Shown piece after piece: positions 44,059 to 53,414 of a stretch of 64,000 nt of DNA. A program made the translations under genes and the position numbers. Source of the DNA: Verrucomicrobiota bacterium (GTDB taxonomy: Bacteria > Verrucomicrobiota > Verrucomicrobiia > Verrucomicrobiales > Akkermansiaceae); NCBI GenBank assembly GCA_017301995.1, contig JAFLEH010000039.1:1-64000 (forward strand). The letters run 5' to 3'. Under the pieces are notes generated by a model. It made no database searches and was not told the DNA's origin. It saw only the letters and a list, made by a program, of their open reading frames with translations. The number at the start of each line of letters is the position of its first letter. The stretch's first letter is position 1.

Positions 44059-45078
44059 TCAGCAGCACTTGCCCGCGCCGCAGGCTTCCGGCTGCGGGTT
44101 GAGCGGCATCGTGGGATCCGCTTGCGGAGCGGTGTGGCGCATGTCCGGCTCAAGCGTGCCGAGGCCGAGCTTCTCCAGCAGCGCGCGGTCGGCCGCGGCG
44201 GTCGGATTGTCGGTGGTGAGCAGCTTTTCGCCGTAGAAGATCGAGTTCGCGCCCGCGTAGAAGCACAGGGCCTGGGCTTCATCGGAAAACCGCGAGCGCC
44301 CGGCGGACAGACGGACTTTGGCGGTGGGCACCGCGATCCGCGCGCAAGCGATCATCCGGACCACGTCCAGCGGATCCACCTGCGGGTTATCCGCCAGCGG
44401 CGTGCCCGGCATCGGCATCAGCGAGTTGATCGGCACGCTTTCCGGATGGGGATTGAAGCCCGAGATGATCTCCAACAAGCGGAGCCGGTCGGCGATGGTT
44501 TCGCTCAACCCGAGAATGCCGCCGCAGCACACCGAGATCCCGGCGTCCTGCACATTGCGGATGGTGCGCAGCCGATCCTCGTAGGTGTGGGTGGTGACGA
44601 TGTTCGGATAGTGCTCGGGCGAGGTGTCGAGATTGTGGTTGTAGGAAGCGACGCCGGCGGCGCGCAGTTGTTTGGCCTCTTCCGGGCCGAGTTCGCCCAG
44701 GGTCACGCAGACTTCCATGCCCAGGCTCGCCACATCGCGGACGATATCGAGTACGCGGTCGAATTGTTCGGTGCCGCCGCGCACGCCCTTCCAGGCCGCG
44801 CCCATGCAGAACCGGGTGGAGCCGGACTCCTTGGCCACCCTGGCGTGGGCCATCACTTCCTCGCGCTCCATCAGCACGTGCCGCTCAAGCTCGGTCTTGT
44901 AGCGCGCGGCCTGCGAGCAATACGCGCAGTCCTCCGAGCAGCCGCCGGTCTTGATCGAAAGCAAGGTGCAAAGCTGGATCTTGCCCTCGGGGAAATGCTT
45001 TTCATGCACCTCGCGGGCGCGTTTGATCAGTTCGAAAAGCGGAAGTTGATAGAGTGTGTGAAGTTCGTCGAATGTCAT
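44059..45078 (-). CDS. bioB: Biotin synthase
   Basis: 339 residues, radical-SAM enzyme that inserts sulfur into dethiobiotin in the cytoplasm. The cluster motif CSEDCAYC gives Cys47, Cys51 and Cys54 for the 4Fe-4S cluster. Further BioB signatures are FCMGAAWKG, YNHNLDTSPEHYPNI and CCGGILGLSE, plus the arginine of SAGRSRFSDEAQ for the 2Fe-2S site. The C-terminus ends in GAGKCC. Start at the ATG at 45078. No other biotin gene is near, and the gene downstream is an unrelated glycosidase 127 bp away. No BirA-type operator was recognised. Confidence 0.95.
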   Translation of the reverse strand: MTFDELHTLYQLPLFELIKRAREVHEKHFPEGKIQLCTLLSIKTGGCSEDCAYCSQAARYKTELERHVLMEREEVMAHARVAKESGSTRFCMGAAWKGVRGGTEQFDRVLDIVRDVASLGMEVCVTLGELGPEEAKQLRAAGVASYNHNLDTSPEHYPNIVTTHTYEDRLRTIRNVQDAGISVCCGGILGLSETIADRLRLLEIISGFNPHPESVPINSLMPMPGTPLADNPQVDPLDVVRMIACARIAVPTAKVRLSAGRSRFSDEAQALCFYAGANSIFYGEKLLTTDNPTAAADRALLEKLGLGTLEPDMRHTAPQADPTMPLNPQPEACGAGKCC

Positions 45079-45130
45079 AATGAAACTAGTGAATGAATAG
45101 CCAATGATCCCGCCGGGGATATAACGATGC

Positions 45131-45157
45131 CCAATAACAAATATCCAATAACCAAGA
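45131..45157. repeat. Reverse GGTTATTG word repeat
   Basis: The run CCAATAACAAATATCCAATAACCAA is the complement of the TTATTGG words at 699-720. It lies between the stop of the exported hypothetical gene (45160) and the start of bioB (45078), so the bioB promoter must lie within or downstream of it. Confidence 0.6.
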
Positions 45158-45159
45158 AC

Positions 45160-45843
45160 CTACCTCACCCATGATCCGGAAACGGAGGGGAGTTTGCCGA
45201 AGGAAACGGTCTGATAGTTGGTCGCGCCGTTCGCGCCTTCCAGCGGGATGCCGATCGCGCGTTTCCACGCGGCGCTCATGCTTTCGCCGGTATGGCAGCC
45301 CCAGCTCTTGCAATACGCGTTGCGGCCGAACACCGACGACTTGATCCGCCCCAGATCCCGCTCGTGCAGCCAGGCCATCGAAACCGCCATGATCTCATTG
45401 CCGTAGTCGAGCATGAAACAATAGCGGTTGGAGTGGCCGAAGTAGTCGAATGTCTGCACCGACCCGCGCGGGCGGGAGTTGATCGCCTGGATCAGCTCGC
45501 CGCCGTTGCGCACCCAAATGAGATTGGCCCGGTATTTTGCCGCCACTTGGGTGATCCATGTCGCATAGGGTTTCCCATCCTCGCGGCCGCGGGTTTCATA
45601 GCCGGGACGATAGACGATCCACACGACCGGCGCATCCGCCCCATAGGCGGTCCGGATTTCCTCCATCCGCAAGGTGGATGCCCTGACGAAATTCGCCCAC
45701 CAGCGGTCGTGCTGGTCCTCCTTCACCCGGAGATTTTCCCAACGCCTGAGTGCCGGACCCCCGGTGACCACGACATGCTCCGCCAGGCCGATGTTGGCTA
45801 TCAGCAACCAAATCAGGGCGAACAGGCGGAGCGGTCGGATCAT
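45160..45843 (-). CDS. Exported hypothetical protein (227 aa)
   Basis: Not recognised. The N-terminus MIRPLRLFALIWLLIANIGLAEH is a good signal peptide. The rest is a compact domain with AYGADAPVVWIVYRPGYETRG, DYFGHSNRYCFMLDYG, SSVFGRNAYCKSWGCHTGESMSA and three Cys, which suggests a disulfide-bearing periplasmic fold. The FGHSN and GCHTGESMSAAW segments read like active-site loops of a Cys/His peptidase of the caspase-like kind, but this is only suggestive. It sits between tpiA and bioB, 15 bp from the tpiA stop, on the same strand. Confidence 0.75.
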   Translation of the reverse strand: MIRPLRLFALIWLLIANIGLAEHVVVTGGPALRRWENLRVKEDQHDRWWANFVRASTLRMEEIRTAYGADAPVVWIVYRPGYETRGREDGKPYATWITQVAAKYRANLIWVRNGGELIQAINSRPRGSVQTFDYFGHSNRYCFMLDYGNEIMAVSMAWLHERDLGRIKSSVFGRNAYCKSWGCHTGESMSAAWKRAIGIPLEGANGATNYQTVSFGKLPSVSGSWVR

Positions 45844-45858
45844 GGAACGTGGGATGGG

Positions 45859-46656
45859 TTAGGAACCCTGGACCTTAGTGCCATTGACGATGATGTCAAG
45901 GAAGCTCTGCGGCTCGAGGGAAGCGCCGCCGATCAGCGCGCCGTCGATGTCCGGGCAGGCCATCAGTTCGGCGGCGTTGTTCGGTTTCACGCTGCCGCCG
46001 TATTGGATGCGGATCTTTGCGGCGGTTTCCGCACCGTAGAGTTCGGTCAGCACGGAGCGGACGAACGCGTGGGCGTCCTGGGCCTGCGCCGAGGTCGCGG
46101 TCACTCCGGTACCGATCGCCCAAACCGGCTCGTAGGCGATCACGGTTTCCAGCATGTCCTTTTCGGCGATGTCCTGAAGACCGCCGGTGATCTGGGTGCG
46201 CAGCACGGTCTCAAGCTGCCCGGCCTCGCGTTCGGCCAGCGTCTCGCCGATGCAGAAAATCGGCTTCAGGTTCGCCTCGCGGGCCTTCTTGATTTTGGCG
46301 TTGATGATCGCGTCGGTCTCGCCGTAGATCGACCGACGCTCGCTGTGGCCGATGATGACGTAGCGGACGTAAAGTTCGCGGAGCATCAGCACGTTCACCT
46401 CGCCGGTGAAGGCGCCGGGATCCTTGTCCGAGCAGTTCTGGGCCGCGATCTGGACGGATTCCGCTTCCTTGCCGGCCGCGCTGCCGTGCAGGGTTTCCGC
46501 CAGTTTCGGCAGGGAAACAAACGGCGGCGCGATCACGATTTCGGCCGGATAGGTCTGGCCCTGGAGCTTTTCGAGGAAGGATCGGACAAACGACTCGGTG
46601 GCGGCCGGGCCGAGGTTCATTTTCCAGTTGGCGGCGAAGATAGGTTTGCGGCTCAT
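45859..46656 (-). CDS. tpiA: Triosephosphate isomerase
   Basis: 265 residues from the ATG at 46656 (MSRKPIFAANWKMN), chosen because it matches the family N-terminus; the longer frame upstream is out of family. Catalytic residues are visible: Lys in NWKMN, His in VIIGHSERRSIYGE and Glu in AYEPVWAIGTG. The phosphate loop is QYGGSVKPNNA. It interconverts dihydroxyacetone phosphate and glyceraldehyde-3-phosphate in glycolysis. A candidate -35 box TTGACA lies upstream (complement of 46756-46761), the same CGCTTGACA context as upstream of pgk. Confidence 0.97.
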   Translation of the reverse strand: MSRKPIFAANWKMNLGPAATESFVRSFLEKLQGQTYPAEIVIAPPFVSLPKLAETLHGSAAGKEAESVQIAAQNCSDKDPGAFTGEVNVLMLRELYVRYVIIGHSERRSIYGETDAIINAKIKKAREANLKPIFCIGETLAEREAGQLETVLRTQITGGLQDIAEKDMLETVIAYEPVWAIGTGVTATSAQAQDAHAFVRSVLTELYGAETAAKIRIQYGGSVKPNNAAELMACPDIDGALIGGASLEPQSFLDIIVNGTKVQGS

Positions 46657-46959
46657 GATGGCGGGGAATGTGTGGAGGTGTGATGCCGGACCCGGCGGAC
46701 AGGAACCACCCCACCCCGGCCACGGCGCGCGGATCAAGGGCAGGGGCCGCCCCGCTGTCAAGCGATCACTGCCACCAAATTCCGATTCCGCGAAGATATG
46801 CGGGGTTTTTGCCAATACGCGCGAACCTTTCCGCCCCTCGACCCGGAAATCCCCGCCGCCCATTCAACAAGCGGCGGTCCAAAGCCCCAACCATGCCGTA
46901 TCGCGAAGCAAAGGAGAGCACCGCCGTGGTCGGCCGCACGATTCGGCTTGCCATCAGCC

Positions 46960-46975
46960 AATTGTCCGGACAATT
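46960..46975. promoter_or_regulatory. Perfect 16-bp palindrome, candidate operator
   Basis: AATTGTCCGGACAATT ends 17 bp before the ATG of the URO-D family gene. A perfect 16-base dyad at that distance is a likely repressor site. No second copy was found in the window. Confidence 0.5.
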
Positions 46976-46992
46976 CTCCGCGAACCACCGCC

Positions 46993-48045
46993 ATGACACC
47001 CCGAGAACGCTCCGTCGCCGCCCTTGAAGGAAAAATCCCCGACCGGGTTCCCTGCGTGCCGCTGATCGACACCTCCTACGCGGCCGCCGTGGCGGGGATG
47101 CCGGTTTCCGAGTGTTTCATCAATCCGGAAGCCTACGCGCACGCCCTGACCGCCACGCTCGACCGCCACCCCGATATCGACGGGCTTTCGATCAACATCG
47201 GTCTATCCGACGAGGTCATCGAGGACTGCGTGAAAAAGGATGGTGCCTATCGGATCAGAACCACCGGCGGGCTGACATGGATGGTTCCCGAGAACGATAT
47301 CGGCTCCATCGAGGCGTGCGACATCACCTCGACGGACGACCCGCGGATCGCCACGGACGAATACCTCATGCGGGCCTGCCTCCGCACCCTGCGGGCGATC
47401 CCGGAGCGGATCCGCCGGAACTATCTGATCAACACCACCGTCACCGGCCCCTACTCGCAGGTGGCGTTTTTGCTAGGCGTCAACCAGCTCATGCTCGCCA
47501 CGATCGACGACCCCGACGGACTGGAATCCGCCATCCGGCAACGTGTTCCGTTCGCGTTGCGGTGGGTGGAGGAACTCGCCGCCCTCGATCCCGCGTGCGT
47601 CTGGATCGGTGAGGGCTTCGCCTCCAACAGTCTGGTCAGCGCCGAGACCTATCGGCGGTTCGTGATGCCCTACGAGCGGCAGGTTGTGGAGAAAATCCAC
47701 TCTATCGGCAAGACCTCGCTGCTCCACATCTGCGGACGCCTCAACGAGAGCCTGGAAAGCACGGTCGAAACCGGGGCCGATGGCATCGAGATCGACTGGC
47801 AGGTCGATGTGGCCGACGCGAAACAACGTGTGGGCCGTGAGATCACCCTGAAGGGCAACCTCAACACCGGCGACATCATCCGGCTTTCCCCGGACGCGAT
47901 CTATCAACGCACCCGGGAAGTCATCGCCCAAGGCAGGGCGGGCGGGCGTTTCATTCTCAGCAGCGGCTGCTGCCTGGGCCGCGACACCCCGCCCGACCGC
48001 GTGGACGCGATGGTCCGCGCCTGCGAGGATTTCGGGGCGTATTGA
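46993..48045 (+). CDS. URO-D family protein, likely Zn-dependent methyltransferase
   Basis: 350 residues from the ATG at 46993 (MTPRERSVAALEGKIPDRVP). It has the uroporphyrinogen decarboxylase fold, but the HemE hallmark RQAGRY is absent. Instead it has the Zn motif of corrinoid methyltransferases of the MtaA/CmuA type: His and Cys in LLHICGRLNES and Cys in SSGCCLGRDTP. A methyl transfer between a corrinoid or substrate and a thiol is therefore more likely than haem synthesis. No corrinoid protein or reductive activator is adjacent, so the partner is unknown. A 16-bp palindrome lies immediately upstream. Confidence 0.75.
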   Translation: MTPRERSVAALEGKIPDRVPCVPLIDTSYAAAVAGMPVSECFINPEAYAHALTATLDRHPDIDGLSINIGLSDEVIEDCVKKDGAYRIRTTGGLTWMVPENDIGSIEACDITSTDDPRIATDEYLMRACLRTLRAIPERIRRNYLINTTVTGPYSQVAFLLGVNQLMLATIDDPDGLESAIRQRVPFALRWVEELAALDPACVWIGEGFASNSLVSAETYRRFVMPYERQVVEKIHSIGKTSLLHICGRLNESLESTVETGADGIEIDWQVDVADAKQRVGREITLKGNLNTGDIIRLSPDAIYQRTREVIAQGRAGGRFILSSGCCLGRDTPPDRVDAMVRACEDFGAY

Positions 48046-48290
48046 GCCCGGGATCGGAAGTGGAAATGAACCGTGCATCCATTTTTTCCACTGAGGAACT
48101 GAAAATCACTGATTCCACTGAAGTGATTTTTGATCGGGAGGAAATCGATCCCATTCATCAATCGCCGCTTCCCCATTTTTCTCCAAAAAATCAGTTTTCT
48201 CAGTGGTTCTCAGTCCCTCGGTGGAAAATCAAACGGCCAAACTTCCCCAAACTTCGGAAATCGGGTTGAACAGGCAACACAGGATCCAAC
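48046..48290. other. Gene-free AT-richer intergenic region
   Basis: No gene seen. It contains word repeats around CACTGA/TCAGTG (for example CTGAAAATCACTGATTCCAC at about 48100-48119, and TTCTCAGTGGTTCTCAGTCC at about 48196-48215). The same words recur at 53183-53222. It separates the URO-D family gene from the pgk terminator. Confidence 0.6.
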
Positions 48291-48294
48291 AAAA

Positions 48295-48322
48295 CGGCCA
48301 GGGATCCGGAGACCCCTGGCCG
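48295..48322 (-). terminator. Intrinsic terminator of pgk
   Basis: CGGCCAGGG (48295-48303) pairs perfectly with CCCTGGCCG (48314-48322) around a 10-base loop. On the minus strand the stem is followed by TTTTGTTGG. It begins about 28 bp past the pgk stop. Confidence 0.85.
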
Positions 48323-48350
48323 AATGAAATGCGTGCGGCGGAATACCGGG

Positions 48351-49595
48351 TTAGGCCTCGTTCAGCGCGGCCACGCCGGGGAGCACCTTGCCTTCGAGGA
48401 ACTCGAGGCTGGCGCCGCCGCCGGTGGAGCAGTGGGTGACTTTTTTCGCCACGCCGAATTTCTTCGCCGCGGTGGCGGTGTCTCCCCCGCCGACGACGGT
48501 GATCGCGCCGGCCTCGGTGGCGGCGGCGATGGCGGCGGCCATGCTCTTGGTGCCTTCGGCGAAGGCGTCGAACTCGAACACTCCCGGAGGGCCGTTCCAG
48601 ATGATCGTGCCGGATGCGGCGATGACCTTGGAGAACAGCTCGCGGGTCTTCGGACCGGCATCGAGGCCCATGATGCCGTCCGGAATGCTGTCGGTGGCGG
48701 CGGAAACGGTGGCGTCCGGCGCGAATTTGTCACCGCACACGAAGTCCACCGGGAAATGCAGGTTCACGCCCTTTTCCTTCGCCTTGGCCGCGAGGTCGGC
48801 GACGATTTTCGAGCCCTCCTCATCGAACAGGCTGGCACCGATGGGCATGCCGTCGAGGACCTTCTTGAACGTGAAGGCCATGCCGCCGCCGATGATGATG
48901 TCGTTGGCCCTGTCGAGCAGGTTGGTGATGAGCGGGATCTTGTCGTTGATCTTGGCGCCGCCGAGGATCGCGAGGAGCGGGCGCTTGGGGTTTTCGAGCA
49001 CGGTGGAGAACGCGTTGATCTCCGCTTCCATCAGGAAACCGGCGGCCTTTTGCGGCAGGTCCACCCCGACCATCGAGCTGTGGGCGCGGTGGGCGGTGCC
49101 GAAGGCGTCGTTCACATAGACGTCGCCCAGTTTCGTCAGGCTGGCGCGGAAGGCGGCCACTTTTTCCGGATCGGCCTTGGTGGAGGTGCCGTCCTCGTTT
49201 TTCACCTTGCCTTCTTCCTCGATGTGGAAGCGGAGGTTTTCCAACAGCACGACCGAGCCGGGCTGGAGCGTACCGGGGGCGCAGGCGGCCTCGATTTCCG
49301 GGCCCACGCAATCCGGCAGGAAGGTGACGGGGCGCTCCAACAGCTTGGCCAGCTCGTCGGCCACCGGTTTGAGCGAGAATTTCTCGATTTTCTTGCCATC
49401 CGGGCGGCCCAGATGGGACATGAGGATGACCGAAGCCCCTTGGTCGAGCGCGGTCTTGATGGTGGGCAGCGCGGCGACGATGCGCTGGTTGTTGGTGATG
49501 GCACCGGTGGTTTTGTCCTGCGGGACGTTGAAATCAACGCGGATGAGCACCCGCTTGCCGGCGAGGTCGATGTTGCGAATGGATAGCTTGGCCAT
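48351..49595 (-). CDS. pgk: Phosphoglycerate kinase
   Basis: 414 residues from the ATG at 49595 (MAKLSIRNIDLAGKRVLIRVDFN). It transfers phosphate from 1,3-bisphosphoglycerate to ADP in glycolysis. Family parts are present in order: RVDFNVPQDK, ILMSHLGRPDGKK, the FRASLTKLGDVYVNDAFGTAHR segment, the ILGGAKINDKIPLI hinge, and the nucleotide loop VVGGGDTATAAKKFG followed by THCSTGGGASLEFLEG. Length is normal. A CGCTTGACA sequence (TTGACA is the complement of 49626-49631) is a candidate -35 box, resembling that of tpiA. An intrinsic terminator follows. Confidence 0.97.
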   Translation of the reverse strand: MAKLSIRNIDLAGKRVLIRVDFNVPQDKTTGAITNNQRIVAALPTIKTALDQGASVILMSHLGRPDGKKIEKFSLKPVADELAKLLERPVTFLPDCVGPEIEAACAPGTLQPGSVVLLENLRFHIEEEGKVKNEDGTSTKADPEKVAAFRASLTKLGDVYVNDAFGTAHRAHSSMVGVDLPQKAAGFLMEAEINAFSTVLENPKRPLLAILGGAKINDKIPLITNLLDRANDIIIGGGMAFTFKKVLDGMPIGASLFDEEGSKIVADLAAKAKEKGVNLHFPVDFVCGDKFAPDATVSAATDSIPDGIMGLDAGPKTRELFSKVIAASGTIIWNGPPGVFEFDAFAEGTKSMAAAIAAATEAGAITVVGGGDTATAAKKFGVAKKVTHCSTGGGASLEFLEGKVLPGVAALNEA

Positions 49596-49775
49596 GCGCG
49601 GGGTGTGACCGGAAACCCGCCGAATTGTCAAGCGATGTCTGCCCCGGATGCCCGAATGTGAGAGAATTTGCGCTGATTTTGAGAAATCGCGGTCGTTCCG
49701 TGGCCGTCGTCCATGGTTTCCGGCCCAAATCCCGCTTGCAATCCGCCGCCGCCGTGGCAGGTTGGCGGCTCACAC

Positions 49776-49870
49776 CGACAGGGGAGCCGTTCGTCCGAAG
49801 GGCTGAGACATTTCCGCGCGGGAAACAAACCCTCCGAACCTGACGCGGACCATGCCGCCGTAGGGAGTCG
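49776..49870 (+). promoter_or_regulatory. TPP riboswitch aptamer (THI element)
   Basis: The thi-box pattern is complete: P1 strands CGAC (49776-49779) and GTCG (49867-49870), AGGGGAGCC at 49780-49788, GGCTGAGA at 49801-49808, GAACCTGA at 49836-49843, a GGACCATGCCGCCG pyrophosphate-sensing part from 49847, and AGGGAG from 49862. Binding thiamine pyrophosphate should shut off the transcript. The downstream genes are a serpin and thiC. Confidence 0.93.
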
Positions 49871-49896
49871 CGAAACCCCGTTTCCCCCTCCCCTAG

Positions 49897-49920
49897 GCCG
49901 CGCGATCCGTGCGGCTTTTT
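49897..49920 (+). terminator. Riboswitch expression-platform terminator
   Basis: GCCGCGCG (49897-49904) pairs with CGTGCGGC (49908-49915), including one G-U, with a 3-base loop, followed by TTTTTCGTTT. It lies 26 bases after the aptamer and 22 before the serpin ATG. CTCCCCT at 49888-49894 is complementary to AGGGGAG at 49780-49786, a possible alternative pairing when ligand is absent. Confidence 0.85.
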
Positions 49921-49941
49921 CGTTTCCACCCCCCTGACCCC

Positions 49942-51126
49942 ATGCGCCTCTCCGCCATCCTCTGCATCGCATCCGCCCTCCGCCTCGCCGCGGCGGACGC
50001 CACACCGGATGCCGCCGTCAACGCGGTGAACGGATTCGCCCCCAAGCTCCACCGCGAGCTGCCGGCGCAGGGCAACACGCTGACCTCCCCGTGGTCGCTC
50101 CAAAGCGCGCTCGCCATGGTCTATGCGGGTGCCAATCGTCCGGTTGCCGATGAAATGTCCGCCGCGCTCTGCCTCCCCTCGCCCACCCCGGACCTGCACC
50201 AGTCGTTCGGCGCGCTGCGCAAGTCCCTCCTAACCGTGCCCGACGGCGCGCCGCCGCTGGTCATCCGCACCGCCAACCGGCTGTTCGTCCAACAGGGCGA
50301 GTCGCTTGGCAAGCCATGGCTGGAAACGATTCGCACCCATTACGCGGCCGACGCCGAATCGCTCGATTTTGCGAAACGTGCCAAGGCGGCCGAAAAATCC
50401 ATCAACTCATGGGTCAAACGGGAAACCAACGGAATGATTCCCGAACTCGTTAGGGATCTGGACCGCGAGACCGCACTGGTCCTCGCCAACGCGGTCTGCC
50501 TCGACCTGAGTTGGGAGGAACGTTTCACCGCCAGCCTAACCAAGCCGCTGCCGTTCCATCTATCCGCCACGCAGACCAAGACCGTGCCGGTCATGTTCAA
50601 GCAGCACCGGATGCGCTACGCCAAACGCGACGGCTTCCAAATCGCCGCGCTGCCCTACGCCGGCGGCACGCTCCAGTTCGTGGCTTTGGTTCCCGATGCC
50701 ATCGATGGCCTCAAGGATCTCGAAACCAAACTGACCCCCGACATTCTAACCGGATGTGCCAAGCTCGAACCCGCCGAAGTCCGGCTTTGGCTGCCGCGCA
50801 TCAAGCTGACCTGCGAAACCAAAAACCTGCCGGAAACGCTCAAGCGGATGGGCATGCGGAAAGCGTTCTCCATGGGCGGATTCGATGCCATCACGGCTGA
50901 AATCGGGATCAGCGATGTGATCCACAAGACCTTCATCGAACTCGACGAGGACGGCACCAAGGCGGCTGCGGCAAGTGGGGTCGTCATGGCAAAAAACGGC
51001 GTCCCCCACGAAATTCCCCATCAAAAGGTCCGCGCCGACCGGCCGTTCCTGTTCATGATCCAGCACATTCCCACCGGCGCCTGCGTGTTTCTCGGGCGCT
51101 GTGCCGACCCTTCCCAGACCCGCTGA
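49942..51126 (+). CDS. Secreted serpin, protease inhibitor
   Basis: 394 residues from the ATG at 49942 (MRLSAILCIASALRLAAAD), a signal peptide; the earlier GTG at 49909 lies inside the terminator. Serpin features include NTLTSPWSLQSALAMVYAGA, the ANAVCLDLSWEERF shutter region and FDAITAEIGISDVIHKTFIELDEDGTKAAAASG. The last stretch is the inhibitory hinge (GTKAAAA). Counting from the hinge puts the scissile bond near MAKNGV (inference). The end is FLFMIQHIPTGACVFLGR. It sits between a TPP riboswitch and thiC, 26 bp before thiC. Serpins trap serine or cysteine proteases; a link to thiamine is not known to me. Confidence 0.92.
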   Translation: MRLSAILCIASALRLAAADATPDAAVNAVNGFAPKLHRELPAQGNTLTSPWSLQSALAMVYAGANRPVADEMSAALCLPSPTPDLHQSFGALRKSLLTVPDGAPPLVIRTANRLFVQQGESLGKPWLETIRTHYAADAESLDFAKRAKAAEKSINSWVKRETNGMIPELVRDLDRETALVLANAVCLDLSWEERFTASLTKPLPFHLSATQTKTVPVMFKQHRMRYAKRDGFQIAALPYAGGTLQFVALVPDAIDGLKDLETKLTPDILTGCAKLEPAEVRLWLPRIKLTCETKNLPETLKRMGMRKAFSMGGFDAITAEIGISDVIHKTFIELDEDGTKAAAASGVVMAKNGVPHEIPHQKVRADRPFLFMIQHIPTGACVFLGRCADPSQTR

Positions 51127-51152
51127 TTTTTCCAAACCAACACCATCCGACC

Positions 51153-53105
<1,953 letters not shown>

Positions 53106-53414
53106 CCCGGTCGCGCGACTTTCCCTTTAGCCCGAGGTCCGAGGTTCAAGAATGTTCGGATGATCCGCACCCAATCTTCGAATATCAGTGATTTCAGTCC
53201 CACTCGGTGCCTTCAGTGGTAAACCGCCTCCCCTATCCACCTTGAACTCCGGATTTCGGGTCCATTAGCCGCGCTTGAGAGAGCTAGGCCGCCCGGTTCC
53301 CGCGTCCCCCGATACCCCCTTCTCACGAAGGCAGCCCCCCTTTCCACCCCGGACCGGGGAATTTCCGAAATTGCGTGCTTGCCTGCCCCCGGCCTCCCGG
53401 CTAGCTTCGGCGGC
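53106..53414. other. Gene-free region after thiC
   Basis: No gene seen on either strand. It includes the word repeat AATATCAGTGATTTCAG ... CTTCAGTGG at 53182-53220, similar to words at 48060-48230. Short complementary arms GTCGCGCGAC occur just past the thiC stop, without a T-run. The remaining sequence should hold the promoter of the lipoprotein gene. Confidence 0.55.

Noticed and set aside
46993..48045. Uroporphyrinogen decarboxylase hemE
   Set aside because: The RQAGRY signature is missing and a Zn-type HxC...C motif is present, so the methyltransferase branch fits better.
48324..49586. 420-codon frame antisense to pgk
   Set aside because: Gly/Ala/His-rich shadow of pgk; no domain.
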